NCBI GenBank assembly: GCA_949130485.1
Contig: OX422185.1
Location: 1,534,304-1,598,303 of the forward strand
From: Agelas oroides
Taxonomy: Eukaryota; Porifera; Demospongiae; Agelasida; Agelasidae
DNA: 64,000 nucleotides
Direction of reading: 5' to 3'
Shown: positions 9,101-17,649 of the stretch, piece by piece
How the letters are laid out: every line of letters starts with the position of its first letter
Numbering within the stretch: position 1 is the stretch's first letter
The notes under the pieces: model-generated
What the model saw: the letters and a program-made list of their open reading frames with translations, nothing else
Database searches by the model: none
Told to the model about the DNA's origin: nothing
Program-made: the position numbers and the translations under genes

Positions 9101-11763
9101 TGTATGTATGCATGCCATAAGTATGCAAGACTAGGGGGGGTCTGGGGGCATGTTCCCCCAGGAAAATTTTAGAAATTAGATGCTCTGAGATTCCTTCTGA
9201 GGCCATTTGGGACAAAACCAGAGCCGTAGTAGCTACATGGCTCGCGGAGTATTGCATCCAATTTTTGGCTGTCCACGTATGCATTTGCTAAGCCAGCTGA
9301 CTTCAAATTTCCAAGAGAGAAGGTACTAAGGTTGGCAGAACAGCAGGTGGGGTGACATCACTAGAAGACAACTGGTGAACTCTTGGGCGCCTGAAATAGC
9401 GATTTATTTACACACGTATTTAGGCGCGTCCTTTCATAGCAGTGGCGTAAACAGCATACGTGCGTGTTCCGCGCTGGTCCTCCATGAACAAACTCGCCTG
9501 CAACCAGACTTGTTTCGACGGCGATGATTCTAAATAGCATCGAGACTATATAGTGGACCAATTTCAAACAGTAGGGCACTCAAAATGTATAGTTAAGTGG
9601 TGCATATATAATCTTTTGGAGGCCAAAAGGGGGGTTCGAGCGACCCCCCTCGAACCCCCCCTGCCTACGGGCCTGAGGCCATACAATAGCATCTACTAAA
9701 GTATTATGACTCAAGCTCGTATATATAAACTCTAAGAAGAGATTATGTTGTTACGACCAAAAATTTGTTATTTTAGCTGCATCAATGAACAGTTGAAATG
9801 TGCAGAGTTTTATATTAGCCTTGTTCCTGGTCCTCCACCACAGCTATCATTGCAGTACTTGAAGCATCATGCTTAGCCTGAGATACTTCTGGGAGTTGGT
9901 TAAGAATGCCTGTATTCCCTAGACCACTGTAGCTTCTGGGGGACAATTACATATGTGGTATCATCTGTAAATGAATATTTGTAGTCCATGCTCTGGGGAT
10001 TTTGCATTCAGTAAACATCTTTTATTTTTGTATAATTTTAAATTGGTTGGTGGAGAGGAGAGTCTGAATCAGCTTTCTTTTTTTCTTGATGGAGTGTGCA
10101 CATTGTCAAACTTCACACTGAGTCCAGGGCTGTTCACAGTAAATGACCCAAAGGATACTATTTCAGTTGTGCATGTGAATAAGATGTTAGCTGCTGTGAG
10201 TTAGTGACAAATGTCACTTAGTAACATCTTCCAAACTCCCAAGGCGCAGATGTTTAGTGAATGCAAAATCCCCAGAGCATGGACTACAAATATTCATTTA
10301 CAGATGATACCACTTATGTATTTGCCCCCCCAAAAGCTACAATGCTCTATGGGAATACAGGAATTCTTAACCAACTCACCGAACTATCTCTGCACATTTC
10401 AACTGTTCATTGATGCAACTAAAATAACAAATTTTAGGACAAAACAACATAATCTCTTCTTAGAGTGTATACCCTAACTGTCTCTGCTTGTCACCTTGTA
10501 GATTAATGCGCCTTTGGTTTGGTAGAGGTAGTGGGACTAAAAGCAGTATTGCCTAAAAGCATGCAGTATCGTCCGCCTTAGTTATCGTACCATTGTTACT
10601 GCCTTGTATTCACATGAAGACTGAGAGAATCAATGCACCTTGAACTGCTGGAGGCTTAGAGGCCCCTGAAATTGTTCATATAAACATGGACTACTTGACT
10701 TAGCTGTGTATGTCATTTCAGAGTTAACTGACCAAACATTGCCTGAATCATGCAGCTATGATACTTGACTCACTCTTTTCAGAGATCCAAACCTGACAAT
10801 GCCTGATAATGGCTTCCAATGACTTTCGGAGTTTGTCCAAGGACTAACGTAGCGGGAAATGTAATTTCATAGCTTGGCCACCAAGCATTGTTTTACTAGG
10901 TGCTGTAGACCAATTTTCAGAGAATTTCCTCTAAACCATGGTTTGCAGTGCAGTACAAACACATCCCATTTCCATTGAAATCAACAGATTTTCATCAAAC
11001 TTTTTGTACAGTGCAAGTCACCATAGGCAAGGTAAAACTATGAGGGTATAAGTGTTCTCTACTTGTGAAGTTTATTTTTCATGTTGACAACCCTACCCTA
11101 TAGGAGAGAAATGCTGAAATGGTAGCAGCACTCGTATGGCTATTCTCAACATTCGGGTGTAACTAGCAAAATCTTTCGGGCTGGTAATGCAGTTAGCTAG
11201 CAATATTATACTTGTTGACATACTAGCCGCAGAGCTATTACTATAGCTACGACGATGACTACAAGAAAACTATGTTGCAACATTATTAGGCCCCAACTCG
11301 TTGATTATTAGTTTCTCATCGACCGCCCGCATAGAATTTATCACCATTATTTATACTTGCACATACGAACGAACAATACGCGTCATAAGCATAGCGATGA
11401 ACGTAATGCTAACGAACGTGTCTGTCTTGTACACAGCATCCAAAAGAATGCTTCTAGAATGGCGGAAAATGAGCGACGATCATGTTGGCATCACGCTTGT
11501 CAACTTCTTTCATGAGAAATATCTGTGGGCTGAATGAATGGTAGCTAATACCCGCCCGCCCGCATTGTGTGCAGGAGAAGCACCTGATGAGAAACTAAAA
11601 ATCAACAAATTGGGGCCTTATTTATATAGGCCTATTCTTCACAATTTTAACATAATAAAATATGATTTTACAACGTCGCACCTTCCATCACCGTACAATC
11701 TGGTTCAGTAAGGGCGTCCGCCAACTGCAGTACTGCTGCCAACACGATCACGACTTTCGCCAT
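84..11763 (-). CDS. Gene A: EGFR/insulin-receptor-like receptor, 3' part outside window
   Basis: First of three paralogous receptor genes. Six exons are readable with GT-AG borders and consistent phase: 11682-11763, 6742-7239, 4782-4850, 3830-3954, 673-814 and 84-185. They encode a signal peptide, a Receptor-L domain (L1) and the start of the furin-like Cys-rich region. Exons 2 to 6 have exactly the same lengths as in genes B and C (498, 69, 125, 142, 102 nt), so the gene looks intact as far as it can be read. L2, membrane and output domains lie beyond position 1, so whether A ends in a kinase, a GPCR or neither is unknown. Its introns are invaded by a Penelope-like element (between exons 4 and 5) and several MITEs (intron 1). 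Confidence 0.85.
186..370 (-). repeat. Homopurine/homopyrimidine tract upstream of gene A exon 6
   Basis: About 185 bp almost purely purine on the plus strand (GGGAGAGAGGAGAGGGAGG type), so polypyrimidine on the coding strand immediately before the exon 6 acceptor. The same position is polypyrimidine in gene B (32358-32450) and gene C (55974-56180). Confidence 0.7.
673..4850 (-). CDS. Gene A exons 3-5: furin-like Cys-rich region 1
   Basis: Exons 4782-4850 (DLLDCSSCSSGNCWSTEP), 3830-3954 (TPCPSCGLDRCYQTEGG... CVGPRTNQCH) and 673-814 (ACNDFGNNGTCVTQCPPAR ... DLCVLECPG). Cysteine spacing, the CVGP motif and the C..QCP motif are diagnostic of the furin-like region between L1 and L2 in EGFR/INSR-type receptors. 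Splice borders match those of genes B and C to the base. A 2.6 kb Penelope-like element, in opposite orientation, separates the last two exons. Confidence 0.85.
1158..2033 (+). pseudogene. PLE N-terminal region, Cys-rich, ends at a frameshift
   Basis: Open frame of 291 codons upstream of the RT core. It contains a Cys cluster (CTTCKCSSSAFLYQ) followed by GHVVTGDLSIITNRKLRHL and a basic KTRKRQ segment, typical of the region before the RT in several PLE lineages. The frame ends at a TAA because of a shift near 2015. The continuation PADKASNN is in another frame. Whether the Cys cluster belongs to a degenerate N-terminal endonuclease cannot be told by eye. Confidence 0.6.
2080..3340 (+). pseudogene. 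PLE reverse transcriptase, frameshifted
   Basis: RT core in pieces. 2080-2352 holds the thumb-proximal MPKLHK block. After a shift near 2348, 2432-3136 carries the catalytic palm, with YIDD intact near 2868. After a TGA at 3137, the same frame resumes with RLLRQGYVYQKLCSTYKTF, a segment found downstream of the RT in these elements. All catalytic motifs survive but three frame breaks preclude a single protein. The copy is therefore relatively recent but dead, barring sequencing errors. Confidence 0.72.
3665..3727 (+). ncRNA. Hammerhead ribozyme (type I) in the PLE 3' region
   Basis: All conserved parts can be read. The core CTGATGA is at 3680-3686. Stem II is GGCC..GGCC closing a UGGUAUU loop. 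GAAAC is at 3702-3706. The short palindromic stem III CGCG is followed by the cleavage triplet GTC (3709-3711). Stem I closes it: GCGCAG before the core pairs with CTGCGC after the cut site, and an outer helix GTCACCC/GGGTGAC (3665-3671, 3721-3727) continues beyond an internal loop. The tiny stem III fits the PLE hammerheads described in the literature. Self-cleavage is predicted after C3711; activity is inferred. Confidence 0.88.
5001..5127. mobile_element. Short MITE with 5 bp target duplication
   Basis: Terminal inverted repeats CATAGGCGTAGGAA (5001-5014) and TTCCTACACCTATG (5114-5127) flank a G/C-homopolymer-rich core. Identical CAATT pentamers abut both ends (4996-5000 and 5128-5132), as expected for a target-site duplication. 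It lies in intron 2 of gene A. Confidence 0.72.
5575..6690 (+). mobile_element. Possible non-autonomous retroelement with flanking direct repeats and a proline-rich ORF
   Basis: Two diverged direct repeats flank the segment: about 5575-5700 and 6535-6685. They share TTGGA.CACTCT, a TTTAT.ACAACT block and the end CTTTAT..GAGAC.AATCATTAA. Between them is a plus-strand reading frame. A hammerhead-like string CCGATGAGCGAAAC sits at 5717-5730, just after the left repeat. The arrangement resembles a PLE pseudo-LTR unit but no RT is present. The assignment is tentative. Confidence 0.4.
5812..6252 (+). CDS. Proline-rich hypothetical ORF in a repeat-flanked element
   Basis: 146 codons starting MTSFLKLLHYTTRTHTLRYA, then low-complexity Pro/Ser-rich sequence continuing in an overlapping frame to 6425. 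No recognised domain. It sits inside gene A intron 2 between two diverged direct repeats, so it is more likely a remnant of a retroelement's first ORF than a host gene. Confidence 0.35.
   Translation: MTSFLKLLHYTTRTHTLRYALRSREIYTEEPIASPEILSEPPQTQDDSINSIQETPNSQFRLVLSVTLCMPRISSIESVNHSPPPLLFSPTHLKPSPCPYPSLPPSTSHLPLHLAPLTVQPLSITPAPSMKNPNLNPLNYSAPPPA
6742..7239 (-). CDS. Gene A exon 2: Receptor-L domain 1
   Basis: A single 498 nt exon, acceptor CCCACAG at 7240, donor AAG|GTGAGG at 6741. It reads CVGYSVDTF, then NLHNQFC.CTHVTGSIQI, ITEV-type strand repeats (LPNLHIIRGEELI, RIGALVLPNLTEV) and ends near ACNTPSQEG. The regular hydrophobic ladder with N-glycosylation sites (NLTE, NTTS) is that of the ligand-binding L domains of the EGFR and insulin-receptor families. 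One ladder cysteine pattern reads CCCTH here but CGCTH in B and C. Confidence 0.9.
7240..9050. other. Gene A intron 1, distal part: no gene seen
   Basis: No coding exon, tRNA or recognisable element is visible between the L1 exon and the MITE at 9051, on either strand. Open frames here are short and lack domain signals. Confidence 0.6.
9051..9675. mobile_element. 625 bp MITE, 16 bp TIRs
   Basis: Ends CAGGCCCGTAGCCAGG (9051-9066) and CCTGCCTACGGGCCTG (9660-9675) are inverted repeats differing at one base. AGGCC flanks both sides (9046-9050, 9676-9680). Internal C/G homopolymer blocks form a hairpin near 9629-9660. No transposase is present. Located in gene A intron 1. Confidence 0.72.
9726..10470. 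mobile_element. Large foldback element with arms of about 240-290 bp
   Basis: The left arm (9726-10020) reappears reverse-complemented at 10243-10470. Shared blocks include AAGAAGAGATTATGTTGTT, TCAATGAACAGTTGAAATG and GTCCATGCTCTGGGGATTTT. A centre of about 220 bp separates the arms. The arms differ by substitutions and small indels, so the element is not brand new. It has no coding capacity. Confidence 0.75.
11288..11618. mobile_element. Foldback MITE near gene A exon 1
   Basis: AGGCCCCAACTCGTTGATTA at the left is mirrored by the right end (11583-11618) as an imperfect inverted repeat of about 35 bp, both arms continuing into TAGTTTCTCATC. The interior has no convincing coding sequence. Confidence 0.65.
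11682..11763 (-). CDS. Gene A exon 1: signal peptide
   Basis: ATG at 11763 opens MAKVVIVLAAVLQLADALT, a classic secretory signal (basic n-region, hydrophobic core, small residues near the likely cleavage site), followed by EPDC. The exon ends at AAG|GTGCGA with one nucleotide over. Genes B and C have the same exon (MAKVVVLAA..., MAKVIVLAT...) ending with the same phase, which supports this start. Confidence 0.88.
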
Positions 11764-11830
11764 AACTTTCGTTCGCTCGGATACAGTGCAGGCAAGCATG
11801 ATAAGTTTCACAGTAGCGAGTTTTTAGCGT
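11764..11830 (-). promoter_or_regulatory. Shared 5' flank of receptor gene A
   Basis: Upstream of the gene A ATG lies GATAAGTTTCACAGTAGCGA (11800-11819, plus-strand reading). Nearly the same block occurs at the matching place of gene B (35384-35403) and gene C (59087-59106), 37 to 68 bp from each start codon. Conservation outside the coding exon suggests a duplicated core promoter or 5' UTR. No TATA box was identified. Confidence 0.5.
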
Positions 11831-12300
11831 TATAAAAATTCATGGTGTGCATGGCCTAGAAAGCCTAACTAACTGGCAAGTAGCTATACACTCCACGGGC
11901 AAGTGGAAAAAATTGAAATACGGAAACTGGTTTCTGATGGAAGATTGCGTCTGCTGCAGATTGCAATTGTGTCCGTCCGGCCGGACGCTGTGATCAGCTA
12001 TATAGCAAGATGTGGTAACATCTTGGCGGACACCATTCCGGTACCCGATAGTATCCGGGCGTATCCACAAGCAGGTAGTGTCCGGACAGCATTTCTGGTG
12101 AGGTTTGGCGTCATACACATCTACCACGGAGAGTTGCATGGTTACGGCAAAAATGCCATAGGTGCAGTTTCAGGGTTCATTGAACAGGTGGATAAAGGAA
12201 TTCCAAAACACAATTAGCTATCTGCATCTGTTGGGTATTATCCATGCAGTTCAGAACCGGATAATAGCCAGCACCACTGTAAACATTGGCTTACTTCAGC
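11831..12300. other. Intergenic stretch between gene A and the DIRS element
   Basis: GC-richer DNA with two overlapping open frames on opposite strands and no domain signal. A string GTTTCAGGGTTCATTGAAC (12168-12186) resembles one at 8171-8189, so the stretch may hold a dispersed repeat. No gene is called. Confidence 0.5.
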
Positions 12301-12430
12301 CAATTCCATGTCACGACAGGCTTCGCATATAACAGTGTATTTGGCCTGATTCCAATCCGGAATCATGCTCAGCCAGCAAACTTTTCAACACCGCCCATAT
12401 AACAGTGCGCATGCGCACTAGTACCTTGGC
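12301..12430 (+). repeat. DIRS left inverted terminal repeat
   Basis: The reverse complement of this stretch recurs at 17480-17600: TATATGGGC, the block CAGCAAACTTTTCAAC and GGAATCATGCTCAGCC. It contains TGCGCATGCGCA (12406-12417), an exact NRF1-type palindrome that may form part of its promoter. The outermost 40 bp are diverged between the two ends. Confidence 0.88.
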
Positions 12431-14301
12431 CTCATTTTTTGCTCAGCTGGTAAGTGAAGGAGAGCTTGGCAGCTCTGAGAAATCCGTACAGAAACGGTCG
12501 AGAAATACTCAAACGGACAAGTTTACAGACCCTAAAAGTCCAAAAGGAACCGAAGACAACAGAATGGACAGTCCAGAGTCCGAGAACTCGGAGATTTTGA
12601 GAGAACACACACCGCAACCACCAGTTACGTCGGCGGCCAGCAGCAGTCAGTCCACGCGACAGTCGAGTATTCAGGGAACACAACCACCGCTAAACACTAT
12701 AGCGGGTCAGTGGGGAACGTTCCCTAGTGCCACCTTTGGAGGTGTTCAAGGGCAACCTCAGTTCTGGCCATGGCCGTTCCGAGTCACATACGCCGGACCG
12801 CCATGTTTCGCGCCCATGCCACCCACGCAGGGACCGAGCGCAAATGTGAGACCAGGGCCCCCTGGCGATCTCAGGAGTGGCAACGCAGTTCAACACCCAT
12901 TCGTAATGGGCCCTATGGCAGGACTGCCGTACCAACAGCAATATGTAAGTCCACCACAGCGTGGAAGACCTGTTGGTTACAAGGTCACTAAGGGTTTATA
13001 TAGCAGGTCCATGACCGCTCCCATGTGACTCCTTTATATTCCCCACAGGGTGTGAATGTCAGTGCCCAGAGCACGACTGCACTTAACAGGGGTGACACGA
13101 TAGCTAGTGCATCAAGCACAGCAGTGTCTCAGGTCAGTGCAACAAGATTGTATCCACAGAGAAGTTGGCAGGTTTTCATACCGCCCTTCCAATTCATATT
13201 TTTCTACAGGAAACAAGCCCTTCCCAAAGCTCAGAAACAGGTAGCCGAGCATCTACTTCAAGGGAACAGTCCCTGGTGGACATCCTAAAAGCAGGAAGCC
13301 AGGGAGGAGTGCAGGATTTTCTCCCACTCACCATTGACACAAGAGGGGCATACCAAGATGATGAGTCGGACGAAGACCTCCCACCAGCCAAAAGAGCGTG
13401 CTTTAGGGAAGAAGACGAGGACGAAGAGGAGGACGAAGAAGGGGATCAAACATTCGAAGTGTTTGACCCTGCTAACTATTTTCAGAGCGAGAAGAAATAC
13501 GACCCCCCAGAGAATATAACCTCATACATATCCCAAAATTTCCAAAGATGCCTTAATAAAGCGACAAGGAGGAAACTGGCTAGAGAACACCCACAACCAT
13601 CCATTCCAGCAGTAACACCACCATTGGCAGATGATGTCCTGGTTGATTTTCTTGGCAATAAATTTCCCAAGAAAACAGATGACACACTTAGGTCAATACA
13701 GGCAGCAGTCCTAGCAGGAACAATTCCCCTCATCAACCTGTGGGCAGATATGTTACGCAGTGGGTCACTGGACCAGGAAGAACCCACCTTGAATGCAGGG
13801 GATGTTCTCCTAGCCATACAGAAGGCACTGGTTCTTTCAGGAAATGCAGCAAGCTACATCTCCAGAATCAGACGAGATCAAATCCTGATGCACTTTGACC
13901 CAAATCTCTCCAGTATTCTCAGGAAGCTGCTGCAGACTAAGTATAAGAACCAGTCTGAGGGAGACCAGCTCTTTGGTGATTCAATCATGAGTAAACTAGC
14001 CAACAGAGTAGATGCTCTTAACTCCCTCAACAAGTTAGCTCAGAAAGCAAAACCAGCATCTGCACTGAGAAATAAAGAGCAAGGACTACCACATCGACCA
14101 AGGGCTCAACTGTTTTTTCGGAACGGCCCTCCCGACAGGCGTGGTGTCAGGCAGGGCAACAGTGGCACACGCAAAGGTGGAACATGGAAACCACAGAAAC
14201 TCATTCAAGAGCCAAAAAGGAAGCTGGCTCAAAGCCAGAAATTCGGATACAGTCAAAAAGGCAAGAACAGATACTTCAGACCATCCCAACAAGACCACTA
14301 A
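12411..14301 (+). CDS. DIRS gag-like ORF with two candidate introns
   Basis: Three blocks join in frame: start at ATG 12411 to 12944, then 13049-13132, then 13210-14301 (about 569 residues). The gaps have introns' hallmarks: GTAAGT...TTATATTCCCCACAG (12945-13048) and GTCAGT...TTTTTCTACAG (13133-13209), both phase 0, and each gap carries stops or a shift if unspliced. The product begins MRTSTLASFFAQ, is Ser/Gln/Pro-rich, has an acidic run (REEDEDEEEDEEG) and ends basic. It matches the gag position of DIRS elements, though sequence homology could not be tested. The last 118 nt overlap the RT frame. Confidence 0.65.
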
Positions 14302-16307
14302 GCCAGTTGATGTTACCAGTATATCCTCCGAATCCAAACCCATCACTGTTGGAACCTCCGACCCAAATTGCAGGAAACCTAAAGCACCACCTGCAAGACT
14401 GGCAGAAGATAACCAACGATCCATGGGTACTGGAGGCAATCCTAGGTTACAGGATACAGTTTGCATCCCCACCCATCCAACAGAGAGCCCCAAGACCCCG
14501 CTTCATGACACAGGAAGAGGAAAAGGCTCTTCAGCAGGAAGTGGAGAGTCTAATGATAAAAGGGGCCATCAAGGAGACGAGGCTTCAAGGGGGCTTCATC
14601 AGCAATATACACATAGTTCCAAAGAAAGAAGGGGGGTGGAGACCCATCATAGATCTCAGGATCTTGAACAGCTTTGTCATTCCCCAACACTTCAAGATGG
14701 AGGGACTCCAGATGCTGAAGGAAGTGTTGGAACAAAATCATTGGATGGGAAAAGTCGACTTAAAGGATGCCTATCTTACAGTTCCAATTCACCACAGTCA
14801 CACGGGTTACCTGAAATTCTTCTGGAAGGGAAAGGCTTACAAGTTTGTATGCCTTCCATTCGGACTAGCGTCAGCTCCCAGAACATTCACAAAGATCCTA
14901 AAGCCAGTAGCCAATTTCCTGAGGAGTCAAGGAGTGAAGATGTTGGTAACAGCAGACACAAAAGAAAGTCTCAGGCAACAGTTACGACTAGTGAGTTCAA
15001 CCCTAACAGCACTAGGGTTTGCTCTAAATACCAAGAAGTGCATACTAGAACCCACTCAACAAATAGAGTTTTTGGGTATGATGATAGACTCAAAGGAGAT
15101 GATAATCTACCTACCAAAGGTAAAGATAGAGAAAATCAAAAACGAATGCAGGTATGCCCTGCACCACAACCTCACGGTCAGACAGATGTCACATCTAATC
15201 GGACTTCTGATATCATCACACCCAGCTGTTCACACAGCACCCCTTCACATCAGAGCTCTACAAAGAGCAAAGATCCAGGCTCTACAACATGGAGCATACA
15301 ACTCAGAGGTGATTATGGAGTTGGATCAGATGAAAGACCTACGGTGGTGGATACAACAACTGGAAGCAGCTCATGGTCGTCCCATTGTTCCAACTTACCC
15401 ACAAATAGCCCTCACCTCCGACGCATCCAAAACAGGATGGGGAGCATCATGTCTACCTCAAAGAACAGGGGGAAGATGGACACCAGTGGAATCCAGTCTA
15501 CATATCAATGTATTGGAACTTACAGCAGCTTGGTTTGCCCTGAAGAGCTTCGAGAGTTTGGTATCCGGCAAGCATGTTCCGATCCAAATGGACAATCGAA
15601 CTGCGGTGACTTACTTGAACAAGGTGGGAGGTACTCATGCGAAGGACCTGTCAGACTTAGCCCTGCAGATATGGCAGTGGAGTCTGGAGAGAAACATAGT
15701 GATAACAGCAGAATACTTACCTGGGAAAGAAAATGTGATAGCAGATCAGGAATCACGCTATCACAGAGATGCCAGCGACTGGAAGCTCGACACACAGATA
15801 TTCAGTCGCCTAGCACTGAGATGGGGACCATTCAGTGTCGATCTATTTGCAGCGAGACACAACAAACAGATCCCAACATATTTCAGCTGGAAAGCAGATC
15901 CAGCAGCAGCAGCAGTGAACACAATGGTACAAGAGTGGGGAGCACTAACCACATATGCTTTTCCCCCATTCATTCTGATTGGCAGAGTGCTGCTGAAAAT
16001 GAAGCAGGATCAAGTGTCGGAAGCATGTTTGATCACACCATGGTGGAGAGCACAGCCGTGGTTTCCTTTAGTACTGGAAATGTCCATCGATTTCCCAGTG
16101 CTGATTCTGATGAAGGAAGACACATTAACGGATCCCGATCAAAATCCCCACTCACTGGTACTCAGTGGTCGTATCCAATTAGTCGCTTGGAGAGTGTCAG
16201 GCATACCCTCAAAAGCCAAGGAATTTCAGAGAAGGCTACAAGCATCATTCTCTCCTCATGGAGGAAAGGAACAGAAGCAAGTTACACATCTGCATGGCAC
16301 CAGTTGA
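14184..16307 (+). CDS. DIRS reverse transcriptase / RNase H, catalytic box missing
   Basis: 707 codons. RT blocks: ESLMIKGAIKE, SNIHIVPKKEGGWRPIIDLR, VDLKDAYLTVPI and CLPFGLASAPRTFTKIL are well preserved. Where the YxDD catalytic box should follow, the protein reads SQGVKMLVTADTKESL, so the box is absent (about 14935-14955), apparently through an in-frame deletion. RNase H follows with SDASKTGWGA, NVLELTAAW and QMDNRTAV (its D-E-D set), then the DIRS-typical VDLFAARHNKQIPTYFSW. The frame overlaps gag at its start and the recombinase at its end. Polymerase activity is not expected. Confidence 0.88.
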   Translation: METTETHSRAKKEAGSKPEIRIQSKRQEQILQTIPTRPLSQLMLPVYPPNPNPSLLEPPTQIAGNLKHHLQDWQKITNDPWVLEAILGYRIQFASPPIQQRAPRPRFMTQEEEKALQQEVESLMIKGAIKETRLQGGFISNIHIVPKKEGGWRPIIDLRILNSFVIPQHFKMEGLQMLKEVLEQNHWMGKVDLKDAYLTVPIHHSHTGYLKFFWKGKAYKFVCLPFGLASAPRTFTKILKPVANFLRSQGVKMLVTADTKESLRQQLRLVSSTLTALGFALNTKKCILEPTQQIEFLGMMIDSKEMIIYLPKVKIEKIKNECRYALHHNLTVRQMSHLIGLLISSHPAVHTAPLHIRALQRAKIQALQHGAYNSEVIMELDQMKDLRWWIQQLEAAHGRPIVPTYPQIALTSDASKTGWGASCLPQRTGGRWTPVESSLHINVLELTAAWFALKSFESLVSGKHVPIQMDNRTAVTYLNKVGGTHAKDLSDLALQIWQWSLERNIVITAEYLPGKENVIADQESRYHRDASDWKLDTQIFSRLALRWGPFSVDLFAARHNKQIPTYFSWKADPAAAAVNTMVQEWGALTTYAFPPFILIGRVLLKMKQDQVSEACLITPWWRAQPWFPLVLEMSIDFPVLILMKEDTLTDPDQNPHSLVLSGRIQLVAWRVSGIPSKAKEFQRRLQASFSPHGGKEQKQVTHLHGTS

Positions 16308-17214
16308 ACTGCTGGTGCAATCAAAGGAATTATGATCCCGTTTCAGCACCTGTAGAAGCAGTACTTGAGTTTCTAACAGAAGAATTCCACAAGGGTAAAC
16401 AGTACAGCACCCTGAATTCTTATCGTTCCTCAATTTCCATGACACACATAGGAGTTAAGGGTATCCCAGTGGGAAAATTACCAATAATGTCTAGATTCAT
16501 GAAAGGTATTTTCAATCTGAGACCACCCTGTCCACGTTACACTTCGTCATGGGATGTATCAGCTGTTTTAGATTTCATTAGTGCTCAGGGAGAAAATGAA
16601 TCACTTTCATTAAAGCAGGTTACCCTCAAATTAACCATGCTTATGGCACTGACAAGTGCAGGAAGGTCGAGTGACATTATGGCTTAGATCTTAAGTTTCG
16701 GATGTTTACCCCTCAAGGAGTGGAGTTCACAATCGCAAAACTCACAAAGACTAGAAAGTCCGGACCTCCAAAACAAATTCTGTTTCCATCTTTTCAGTCA
16801 TATAGGGTGTTGTGTCCTGTAGCTTGCCTACGCTACTACGAGAAAATAACAGAAAAATTGAGAGATACACGAATGAACACAAATCCCCTCTTTATTGCCC
16901 ACTGTAAGCCACACAAGCCGGTTGCATCATCGACAATAGCAAGATGGTTAAAAGAAACCATGAAGGGAGCAGGAATCGACACCAGTATTTTTAAGGCACA
17001 TTCATGCAGAGGTGCAGCAGCATCAGCTGCAAAGGATCATGGCGTTGCAGTGGCAGATATTATGAAGACTGCTGATTGGTCCCGAGAAACTACTTTTACT
17101 CGCTACTATTATAGAGCAGATAAAGAGAACTATTTGGGCGGAACGGTGTTGGGACAGAAGAAGGTACATGTTATAATGTACTATGCTACTTCAAACATAC
17201 ACTGTTATATGTGA
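16170..17214 (+). pseudogene. DIRS tyrosine recombinase, one frameshift
   Basis: The N-terminal part (16170-16687) holds ESVRHTLKSQGISEKA, SWRKGTEASYTSAWHQL and ALTSAGRSSDI, where the first catalytic Arg sits, then stops at a TAG (16684-16686). A one-base shift restores the expected continuation into 16702-17214: FKAHSCRGAAASAAKDHG (HxxR box), ADWSRETTFTRYYYR (nucleophile Tyr). All catalytic residues remain recognisable. The lone frameshift makes this a recent loss. Confidence 0.85.
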
Positions 17215-17310
17215 AGCCTGTCGTGACATGGAATTGAAAGTCTCACCAGGGCCGTAGGCCTGCCAGTGAGACTATAATTCCATTAGCGACAAGGCAAGCA
17301 TATAACAGTG
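17197..17310 (+). repeat. DIRS internal complementary region
   Basis: Directly after the recombinase, the first part (about 17203-17233) is the reverse complement of the left outer end, including GAAGCCTGTCGTGACATGG. The second part (17234-17310) is the reverse complement of the right outer end, including GTCTCACCAGGGCCGTAGG and GCGACAAGGCAAGCATATAA. This bipartite complementarity is the template used in the DIRS circular-intermediate model. Confidence 0.85.
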
Positions 17311-17479
17311 CAATCCCACCCAACTACCCGACCCTATTCTGAACAGGAAATTGTTCTTTTGCAGGATACTGAGAGCCAGAAAGATATTTCCAAGTCTCAT
17401 GCGTAGTCTGATATTGTGATTATTATATGCAACATTTTTAGTAATGTTGACCTTATTATAGTACTGGCAAAAAAGAGGC

Positions 17480-17649
17480 CAAGGTACTAGTGCGCATGCG
17501 CACTGTTATATGGGCAGCGTTGAAAAGTTTGCTGGCTGAGCATGATTCCGGATTGGAATCAGGCCAAATACACTGTTATATGCTTGCCTTGTCGCTAATG
17601 GAATTATAGTCTCACTGGCAGGCCTACGGCCCTGGTGAGACTTTCAATT
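17480..17649 (+). repeat. DIRS right inverted terminal repeat
   Basis: Reverse complement of the left terminus with a second NRF1-type palindrome at 17491-17502. It extends through CACTGTTATATGCTTGCC to a right-specific edge that matches the internal complementary region. Confidence 0.85.

Larger units (their letters stand above)
12301..17649 (+). mobile_element. DIRS-type tyrosine-recombinase retrotransposon
   Basis: Complete layout: inverted terminal repeats (12301-12430 and 17480-17649), gag, overlapping RT/RNase H, a tyrosine recombinase and an internal complementary region (about 17197-17310). Ends are placed where the internal region joins the complements of the left and right outer edges (CAATTCCATG at the left, GAGACTTTCAATT at the right), the circle-junction logic known for DIRS elements. 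It lies between genes A and B. The copy looks dead: the RT catalytic box is deleted and the recombinase has a frameshift. No flanking target duplication is expected for this class and none was seen. Confidence 0.9.

Noticed and set aside
14141..16160. First two thirds of an 848-codon open frame overlapping the DIRS RT
   Set aside because: It is a shadow of the RT/RNase H frame, low in domain content and rich in Ser/Gln. Only its C-terminal end (from about 16170) is the real recombinase.
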